Shown here: positions 6,899-12,515 of the stretch, piece after piece
Layout: every line of letters starts with the position of its first letter
How positions within the stretch are numbered: position 1 is the first letter of the stretch
Source: Caldisericota bacterium
GTDB taxonomy: Bacteria > Caldisericota > Caldisericia > B22-G15
Length of the DNA: 12,515 bases
Direction: 5' to 3'
Assembly: GCA_003648245.1 (NCBI GenBank)
Contig: QMOO01000016.1
Coordinates: forward strand, 1 to 12,515
The notes under the pieces: generated by a model
What the model saw: only the letters and a program-made list of their open reading frames with translations
The model's database searches: none
Told to the model about the DNA's origin: nothing
Position numbers and translations under genes: made by a program

Positions 6899-7602
6899 TT
6901 TTCAAACCCCCTTAACGTTCTATTTATTATTAAGTCATATGCTTCATCCCCAAACTGCGAGATAACCTCTAAAGATAGAGAGAAATCTCCCACATAATAG
7001 GAAAAATGTGCATCAGAAGAGATGAGAATGGGAGCTTTGTACTTTATACATAGCTCAGTCAATTTTGTGTAGTGCTTAAACCACCTCTCCCCTCTTTTCA
7101 ACGCATTGTTATTTACTTCTAAGGCTTTCTTAAACTGAGCTGCTGCCTTTACCACCTCTTCAAGTTCTACAGGATATGGAAAATGGGGATCTCCTGGATG
7201 AGCAATTCCATCTATATATGGTTTCTTAATGGTATTTATGATTGCTTCTGTGTTTTTTACTATTGAATTTGAAGAGTATGGAGTACCGTTATGGAATGAA
7301 GCAATAACAAAATCAAGTTTTTCAAGGATGTACTCTGGTAAATCAATATCTCCGTGTTTTGACAAAATATTTAGCTCCACGCCTGTATAGATCTTTATAT
7401 CCTCTATCTTTTCGGGAAGATAGGAATTGTAAAGCATTTTAAAGTAATCAATCTTTGGACTATCGGGTCGTGCTGGTCCGTGATCTGTAATACATATACC
7501 CAAAAGTCCTCTTTCCTTAGCAACCTTAGCATTTTCAATAATTGTAGAAAAAGCATGGCCTGTAGCAATCGTGTGAATATGAGGATCAACCTCTATTCTC
7601 AT
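6859..7602 (-). CDS. PHP-domain metal-dependent phosphatase, YcdX-like
   Basis: A 247-residue cytoplasmic PHP protein. All the metal ligands of the trinuclear-zinc YcdX type are visible with matching spacing: His8 and His10 (DPHIHT), His16 (TGHAFST), His41 (ITDHG), Glu76 (GVELN), His104 (ASFHNG), His135 (IAHPGD), and Asp197 plus His199 (SSDAHF). The family hydrolyses phosphate esters; the natural substrate of YcdX-type proteins is not settled, and histidinol-phosphatase HisK is a more distant relative. The length and the single domain argue against a DNA polymerase PHP domain. The ATG start overlaps the yitT-like stop by four bases, and the last codons probably overlap the start of the next gene. 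Family call firm, substrate unknown. Confidence 0.9.
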   Translation of the reverse strand: MRIEVDPHIHTIATGHAFSTIIENAKVAKERGLLGICITDHGPARPDSPKIDYFKMLYNSYLPEKIEDIKIYTGVELNILSKHGDIDLPEYILEKLDFVIASFHNGTPYSSNSIVKNTEAIINTIKKPYIDGIAHPGDPHFPYPVELEEVVKAAAQFKKALEVNNNALKRGERWFKHYTKLTELCIKYKAPILISSDAHFSYYVGDFSLSLEVISQFGDEAYDLIINRTLRGFEKFIGREGVSTDTL

Positions 7603-8474
7603 CTCTTTGCCTCCTCTATAGGTAGAAATCCTTCACCAATAACCTGTGCAGCATTTAATATCACAACAAAGGCATCTGGATCCTCATCGTGAATAATCTC
7701 TTTTATTGAAGAGAGTTGCCTCTGGGGAACAACGGAGAGAAGCGCTGTTCTCTCTATTCCTGTATATGAACCTTTAACTTTAAATTCTGTAACTCCTCTG
7801 TGAAGTTCTCTTATTATCCTAATTTTTATTCTTTCATATGAATTGGAGATAATAAAAACAGATTTTGAATAGGAGAGACCTTCCTGAACAAGATCAGTAG
7901 CTTTTGCTGAAACAAACAGACCAAGAAAACCATAGAGAGCATAATCTGGAGATTTAAATACAAAAGCTGCAAGCACAACAATTAATGTATCAAATATAAG
8001 CATGGTTGTTCCAAAGGAAAGACCAAGATAATCATACAGGAGCTGCCCTAGAAGATCTGTCCCACCAGTACTTGCCCAATTTTTAAAAACTATACCAACT
8101 CCAACTCCAACGAGAACGCCACCATATATTGATGCAAGGAGGGGATTGTTTGTAAGCGGTGAGAAATATGGGTTTAAGACATCTATTGCAATGGAAGATG
8201 CAGTAGTTGCAAAGAGAGTTGTTCCTATAAAGGTAAATCCATATTTCCGTGCTGCCAGAATAAAAAGGGGGACATTTAAAGCAAAGTATATTGCTCCTAT
8301 GGGAAGAGGAATTACATAATGGATAACTATGGCAAGACCTGAAAAACCACCAGGTGCAATTTTGTTCGGTGCAAGAAAAAGTATTATACCAAGAGCCTGA
8401 ATAACAGACCCGAGAATTATTCCTGTTCCTCTTTTTATTATTTTAATTATCTTTTTCCTTCTTTCCCTTCTCAT
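7599..8474 (-). CDS. YitT/DUF161 family membrane protein with C-terminal DUF2179 domain
   Basis: 291 residues. A strongly basic N-terminus ([15 protein letters not shown]) is followed by about six membrane spans (near 16-36, 48-73, 80-100, 113-129, 155-174, 177-190). Family marks are FLAPNKIAPGGFSGLA at 33-48 and WASTGGTDLLGQLL at 133-146. After the membrane part, residues 203-285 form the soluble DUF2179 domain, opening with SKSVFIISN and containing GVTEFKVKGSYTG. Proteins of this architecture (YitT, YpjC, YqfU in Bacillus) are of unknown function; a transport role is often guessed but not shown. The ATG at 8474 lies inside the end of prfB (32-bp overlap) with AAAGG directly upstream and no good spacing, so translation is probably coupled to prfB termination. 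No alternative ATG/GTG/TTG is available nearby. Confidence 0.9.
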   Translation of the reverse strand: MRRERRKKIIKIIKRGTGIILGSVIQALGIILFLAPNKIAPGGFSGLAIVIHYVIPLPIGAIYFALNVPLFILAARKYGFTFIGTTLFATTASSIAIDVLNPYFSPLTNNPLLASIYGGVLVGVGVGIVFKNWASTGGTDLLGQLLYDYLGLSFGTTMLIFDTLIVVLAAFVFKSPDYALYGFLGLFVSAKATDLVQEGLSYSKSVFIISNSYERIKIRIIRELHRGVTEFKVKGSYTGIERTALLSVVPQRQLSSIKEIIHDEDPDAFVVILNAAQVIGEGFLPIEEAKR

Positions 8475-9579
8475 CCTTTAGTTTCCTTAGATAAGCCCAT
8501 ATAAAATCATCAATTTCTCCATTTAATACTTTCTCAAGATTTCCAGTTTCAAATCCTGTCCTATGATCCTTAACAAGAGTGTACGGATGAAAAACATAAC
8601 TCCTTACCTGATTCCCCCAGGAAGCGGATTTGAATCCTCCCTTCAGTTCATAAACTTTCTTCTCTTTCTCAATCTTTTTCAATTCAACCAGTTTAGAATA
8701 AAGTATCTTTAAAGCAGTCTCTTTGTTTTTGAGCTGGGATCTTTCGCTCTGACATGTAACAACTATTCCTGTGGGGATATGAACAACTCTTACTGCTGAA
8801 TCTGTCTTGTTAACATACTGTCCTCCATGACCACTGGCTCTGAATACATCAATCCGTAAATCATCCTCATTAATCTTTATCTCCTCTTCAGGAATCTCCG
8901 GTACAACTTCTACAAGTGCAAAGGATGTGTGTCTTCTATGCGCAGCATCAAAGGGAGAAATCCTTACCAATCTATGAACTCCATTCTCCCCTTTCAAAAG
9001 CCCATAGGCATAATCACCCTTAACTATAACTGTAGCACTTTTAAGTCCTGCTTCTTCTCCATAAGAAGCCTCTACAATATTAAAATCAAATCTCTTTTTT
9101 TCAAACCACTTAAGATACATCTCAAGGAGTATCTGTGTCCAATCCATAGCATCTACTCCGCCAGCTCCAGCAGAAAGTGAAACAATGGCATTGCTCTTAT
9201 CATGTTCCCCTGAAAGGAAAAATATCTTTTTATACTCCTCAATTTCTACCTTGAGTTCCTTAACTTTGTCCTTTAATTCGTTAACAAGAGATTCATCATG
9301 TTCATCTTTTAACAACTCAAGTAAAAAGTCTACTTCTTGAAAAAGTGAGATAATTTTACTCTTCTTCTCCTTCTCTTCCTTTAGAGTGTTGAGTTTTGAT
9401 AAAACCTCCCTTGTCTTATTACTTCCCCAGTCTGTGATATTTGAAATCTCTTTCTCAAGAGATTCTATTTTTTTATCAAGATCTCCGGATTCCTTAAATC
9501 CTTCAAGACTATTAAACTCTTCTTTTAGACTTTTTATGCTTTCTTGCTCTTCGCTGAGCTCTGTTCTCTTTTGGCTCAC
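8443..9579 (-). CDS. prfB: Peptide chain release factor 2 (RF2)
   Basis: 378 residues, close to the usual 365. RF2 recognises UGA and UAA and triggers peptide release on the ribosome. The codon-recognition tripeptide SPF is at 208-210 ([16 protein letters not shown]), which marks RF2 and excludes RF1 (PxT). The catalytic GGQ is at 252-254 ([17 protein letters not shown]). [12 protein letters not shown] at 136-147 and the C-terminal WGNQVRSYV (321-329) and [11 protein letters not shown] (337-347) also fit. Many RF2 genes have a programmed +1 frameshift at CTTTGA near codon 25; here the frame runs straight through and no such site is present. The start is GTG at 9579, with GGAG seven bases upstream, inside the end of secA (68-bp overlap). 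No ATG is available near the N-terminus. secA-prfB adjacency is common in Firmicutes. Confidence 0.96.
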   Translation of the reverse strand: MSQKRTELSEEQESIKSLKEEFNSLEGFKESGDLDKKIESLEKEISNITDWGSNKTREVLSKLNTLKEEKEKKSKIISLFQEVDFLLELLKDEHDESLVNELKDKVKELKVEIEEYKKIFFLSGEHDKSNAIVSLSAGAGGVDAMDWTQILLEMYLKWFEKKRFDFNIVEASYGEEAGLKSATVIVKGDYAYGLLKGENGVHRLVRISPFDAAHRRHTSFALVEVVPEIPEEEIKINEDDLRIDVFRASGHGGQYVNKTDSAVRVVHIPTGIVVTCQSERSQLKNKETALKILYSKLVELKKIEKEKKVYELKGGFKSASWGNQVRSYVFHPYTLVKDHRTGFETGNLEKVLNGEIDDFIWAYLRKLKDEKGKKEKDN

Positions 9580-11998
9580 TTTTTAACTCCACTCTGAAAA
9601 TAAATCTTATCCAATCTTCCCTTATGGAATGAAGCATTGACTGGAATAACTCGAAACCCTCAATTTGATATGCAATCAATGGATCCTGCTGACCATATGC
9701 ACGAAGTCCTATACCTTCTTTAAGATGGTCCATTGCATAAAGATGGTCTTTCCATTTGGAATCAATTATCCTTAGAAGAAGGTATCTCTCTATCTCCCTC
9801 ATAGGATCTTCGCCGAACTGTTTTCTAATACTTTCATTTTCCTGAGAGAGTTTTCTTAATTCCTCTTCCTTCTGCTCGTATCTCTTTCTGGCAATATCAA
9901 GAAGTACATTTAAAACATCGTCTCTACTTATCTTCTTTAAATCATCAGGTTTTATAAGTATTCCCGTAAGCTCGGCAAAGGATTTTGAAAGCCCTTCATA
10001 GTCAAGTTCTTCCAGAGATTTGGAGAGGTGAACTTCAACAATGTCAGTTATCATCTTTTCTAAAAATTCAAGGAACTCATCTCTTAAATTTGCCTTTTCA
10101 AGAATCTTTCTTCTCTCTTTGTATATAACTTCTCTATGCTTATTCAGTACATTATCATATTCAAGGAGGTTCTTTCTTATCTCAAAGTGATATGCCTCAA
10201 CCTTTTTCTGAGCATTCTCTATAGCCCTTGTTAACATTGGGTGCTCAAGTGGTGTCTCTTCGTCCATTTTAAGTATACCCATTATTCTCTTAATTGAGTT
10301 TCCTCCAAAGAGTCTCAATATCTCATCCTCCAGGGAAAGATAGAATCTTGAGCTACCTGGATCTCCCTGTCTTCCCGCTCTACCTCTTAGCTGATTATCT
10401 ATTCTTCTTGATTCGTGACGTTCGGTTCCAATAATGTGGAGTCCACCCAACTCCGTTACACCTTCTCCAAGAACAATATCAACTCCTCTTCCAGCCATGT
10501 TTGTGGCTATGGTAACCATCCCTTTCTGACCTGCTTTTTTAATTATTTCAGCCTCTTTTTCATGATACTTAGCATTGAGAACCTGATGAGGAATACCTTC
10601 TCTTTTAAGCATCTTTGATATTCTTTCTGATTTCTCAATGGAACGGGTACCCACGAGAACTGGCTGTCCTCTCTTATAACAATCTCTTATCTCCTCCACA
10701 ATTTTTTTAAACTTTGTTTTCTCAGTGGCATATATCACATCAGGATAATCTTTCCTTATAACAGGTTTATTGGTGGGGATTACCACAACAGGAAGATTAT
10801 ATATCTCAATAAACTCCTGCTCCTCTGTCTTTGCTGTACCTGTCATGCCAGCTAACTTCTTATACATCTTAAAATAATTCTGAAAAGTTATAGTGGCAAG
10901 TGTCTGACTTTCTGCCCTTACCTTAAGATTTTCTTTTGCTTCAATAGCCTGATGAAGACCATCTGAATATCTTCTTCCATACATGAGTCTACCGGTAAAC
11001 TCATCAACAATTATTACTTCGCCATCTTTAACTATGTAATCAACTTCATTTTTAAAGTGAACTAAAGCTCTTATAGCCTGTATTATGTGGCTTACAAGCT
11101 CAACATTTGTGCTATCATAGAGATTGGAAATCCCGAGCATCTTCTCTATCTTCTTTACACCCTCTTCTGTTAAGGCAACTGTCTTCTCTTTATCATCAGC
11201 AGTAAAATCTACATCTCTTTTCAATTGTTTTGCAATCCTTGCGCATTTATAATAGATAGAAGTTGATTTCTCACTTGGGCCGGAGATGATTAGAGGGGTT
11301 CTTGCCTCATCAATAAGAATAGAATCAACCTCATCAACAATGGCATAGTTAAGCTCTCTCTGAACAACCTGTTCAAGAGAAACAGCCATATTATCTCTTA
11401 GATAATCAAAACCAAACTCATTGTTTGTTCCGTATGTGACATCTGCAAGGTATGCTTCTCTTCTACTGCATGGAACAAGCTTTACACTGAATTTTTCCTT
11501 CTCATCCCACTCAACAAGGAAAGAGGTTTCATGTTGAATTACACCTACTGTAAGACCGAGAAATCTATATATAGGACCCATCCATAATGCGTCTCTTTTT
11601 GCAAGATAGTCATTAACAGTTACAAGGTGAACTCCTTTACCAGTTAATCCATTAAGATAAATTGGGAGTGTTGCTACAAGAGTCTTTCCTTCACCAGTTT
11701 TCATCTCTGCAATCTTTCCCTCATGTAGAACCACTCCACCCATTATTTGAACATCAAAGTGTCTCATACCAACAGTTCTTCTTGCAACCTCTCTTACAAC
11801 TGCAAAGGCTTCCATAAGAATGTCATTTAGAGATTCTCCGTTTTTAAGTCTATTTTTAAATTCGGTGGTCTTTCTTGCAAGTTCCTCGTTTGAAAGATCC
11901 TTTATACTCTCTTCAAGAGAGTTAACCTTCTCAACTATAGTTCTTAACCTCTTAAGTTCTTTTTGCTCTGAATTGAATATATTTTTAAAAAGTCTCAT
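9512..11998 (-). CDS. secA: Preprotein translocase ATPase SecA
   Basis: 828 residues. SecA drives unfolded secretory proteins through the SecYEG channel by ATP hydrolysis. Domains in order: NBD1 with [11 protein letters not shown] (78-88), Walker [10 protein letters not shown] (98-106), [16 protein letters not shown] (189-204) and the DEAD-type [20 protein letters not shown] (221-240); preprotein cross-linking domain about 241-365; NBD2 with AGMTGTA (383-389), [12 protein letters not shown] (497-508) and [13 protein letters not shown] (536-548); helical wing and scaffold with [16 protein letters not shown] (611-626) and [20 protein letters not shown] (749-768). An insertion of about 16 residues relative to E. 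coli SecA lies at 158-178, and the E. coli VAR insertion in NBD2 is absent. The C-terminus is a short Arg/Lys-rich tail without the CxCx8C[HC] zinc motif. The ATG at 11998 follows AAGGAGATTAA and directly abuts the upstream stop codon. Confidence 0.98.
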   Translation of the reverse strand: MRLFKNIFNSEQKELKRLRTIVEKVNSLEESIKDLSNEELARKTTEFKNRLKNGESLNDILMEAFAVVREVARRTVGMRHFDVQIMGGVVLHEGKIAEMKTGEGKTLVATLPIYLNGLTGKGVHLVTVNDYLAKRDALWMGPIYRFLGLTVGVIQHETSFLVEWDEKEKFSVKLVPCSRREAYLADVTYGTNNEFGFDYLRDNMAVSLEQVVQRELNYAIVDEVDSILIDEARTPLIISGPSEKSTSIYYKCARIAKQLKRDVDFTADDKEKTVALTEEGVKKIEKMLGISNLYDSTNVELVSHIIQAIRALVHFKNEVDYIVKDGEVIIVDEFTGRLMYGRRYSDGLHQAIEAKENLKVRAESQTLATITFQNYFKMYKKLAGMTGTAKTEEQEFIEIYNLPVVVIPTNKPVIRKDYPDVIYATEKTKFKKIVEEIRDCYKRGQPVLVGTRSIEKSERISKMLKREGIPHQVLNAKYHEKEAEIIKKAGQKGMVTIATNMAGRGVDIVLGEGVTELGGLHIIGTERHESRRIDNQLRGRAGRQGDPGSSRFYLSLEDEILRLFGGNSIKRIMGILKMDEETPLEHPMLTRAIENAQKKVEAYHFEIRKNLLEYDNVLNKHREVIYKERRKILEKANLRDEFLEFLEKMITDIVEVHLSKSLEELDYEGLSKSFAELTGILIKPDDLKKISRDDVLNVLLDIARKRYEQKEEELRKLSQENESIRKQFGEDPMREIERYLLLRIIDSKWKDHLYAMDHLKEGIGLRAYGQQDPLIAYQIEGFELFQSMLHSIREDWIRFIFRVELKSEPKENRAQRRARKHKKSKRRV

Positions 11999-12451
11999 TT
12001 AATCTCCTTTTTCTACACTAAGCACCACGCCAACAAATCTTACTTTGGGCGTTTCAATTACAAGCTTTGCGCCTATCCTTGCAGTTCTTCTATTGTAACC
12101 AACTATTAATGATTTAGTTGGCTTAACAGTCTTAACTGTAATTATTGCACTCTTATATATAGGATGCTCCGCTTTAACAATACGACCATCACATGTCTCA
12201 ACTGGATGCTCCGCAGGTTTTATAAAAACAGATTCTATTTTAAAGATTCTGTTTCCCTGTTTATCTATTATGTAATCACCTTCCTTTATACTCTCTGCCA
12301 CTTCAGGATAAATGTTGGGTATGGCAATTTTAAGTTTTACATAAGAATATTTCTCTTTTCCAGCAATAAAATGCTTACTTACAGCATAGGAGAGCGTAAG
12401 AATTATAAGAAATATAAGGGTGAAGAATACCAATTTACTTACTTTATTCAT
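11999..12451 (-). CDS. Small membrane-anchored protein, DUF4330-like
   Basis: 150 residues. One N-terminal membrane segment (about 6-25, hydrophobic, preceded by Lys3 and Lys6) is followed by an extracytoplasmic beta-rich domain. The segment around VKLKIAIPNIYPEVAESIKEGD (38-59), the DGRIVKAEHPIYKSAIITVK stretch (88-107) and the ending KSLIVGYNRRTARIGAKLVIETPKVRFVGVVLSV look like the DUF4330 family, whose function is unknown. The assignment is from memory of the pattern and needs a profile search. Its ATG overlaps the upstream stop by four bases with GAGG very close to it. Its TAA is followed at once by the secA ATG, so secA translation is likely coupled to it. A role near the translocase is possible but only inferred from position. 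Confidence 0.7.
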   Translation of the reverse strand: MNKVSKLVFFTLIFLIILTLSYAVSKHFIAGKEKYSYVKLKIAIPNIYPEVAESIKEGDYIIDKQGNRIFKIESVFIKPAEHPVETCDGRIVKAEHPIYKSAIITVKTVKPTKSLIVGYNRRTARIGAKLVIETPKVRFVGVVLSVEKGD

Positions 12452-12515
12452 TCCTCAGGCTCTATTAGACCATAATTTCCATCTGTTCTCTTGTATATAA
12501 CATTAAATTTATCTG
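12448..12515 (-). CDS. C-terminal end of an unidentified protein (cut by window edge)
   Basis: The minus-strand frame enters the window open and encodes about 21 residues ending KRTDGNYGLIEPEE before a TGA that overlaps the next ATG by four bases (ATGA). This tight junction and the absence of stops suggest the end of a real upstream gene in the same operon. Too little is present to assign a family. The other minus-strand frame that enters with codons ends at a TAA near 12464. Confidence 0.55.
   Translation of the reverse strand, partial: DKFNVIYKRTDGNYGLIEPEE

Noticed and set aside
1..12515. CRISPR array, tRNA, insertion sequence or defence system
   Set aside because: No regularly spaced direct repeats, cloverleaf-like segments, transposase motifs or nuclease/toxin genes were found; the genes form ordinary housekeeping and transport operons.

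Overview
This window is AT-rich bacterial DNA. It has compact, often overlapping genes, strong GGAGG-type ribosome binding sites and a clear preference for AGA/AGG arginine codons and ATA/ATT isoleucine codons. That style suits a low-GC, possibly thermophilic anaerobe of a deep-branching or Firmicutes-like lineage. This is inference: no rRNA gene is present and I cannot name the organism. Almost everything is on the minus strand, so the biological order runs from high to low coordinates.

Region A (12515 down to 5477) is one long, tightly packed operon: the tail of an unidentified gene, a small membrane-anchored DUF4330-like protein, secA (preprotein translocase ATPase), prfB (release factor 2, with no programmed frameshift), a YitT/DUF2179 membrane protein, a YcdX-like PHP metal-dependent phosphatase and a transglutaminase-like protein. 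The junctions are overlaps or direct abutments (4 bp, 0, 68 bp, 32 bp, 4 bp and probably 40 bp), so translational coupling is likely throughout. The transglutaminase gene has no usable ATG/GTG/TTG for a hydrophobic segment that lies in frame upstream of its first ATG. An ATT codon with a well-placed AAGGGGG site is the best start candidate.

Region B (5445 down to 431) is a complete high-affinity branched-chain amino acid (or related amide) ABC uptake operon in the order livK-livG-livF-livH-livM. It has its own sigma70-type promoter (TTGACA, 16 bp, TAAAAT). Its short leader holds an orphan Shine-Dalgarno sequence that matches the usual complement of the 16S rRNA 3' tail over 14 nt but has no start codon behind it, followed by an A/T-only-core palindrome and then the real livK ribosome binding site. 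A GC-rich hairpin with a T-rich tail lies between livK and livG and probably lets the binding lipoprotein be made in excess over the membrane complex.

Region C (left edge to 358, plus strand) is the C-terminal part of a PfkB/ribokinase-family sugar or nucleoside kinase, convergent with livM.

I found no tRNA, rRNA, CRISPR array, transposase or phage gene. Most genes are ordinary housekeeping or transport functions. The points most worth checking are the hidden N-terminal anchor of the transglutaminase protein and the unusual livK leader.
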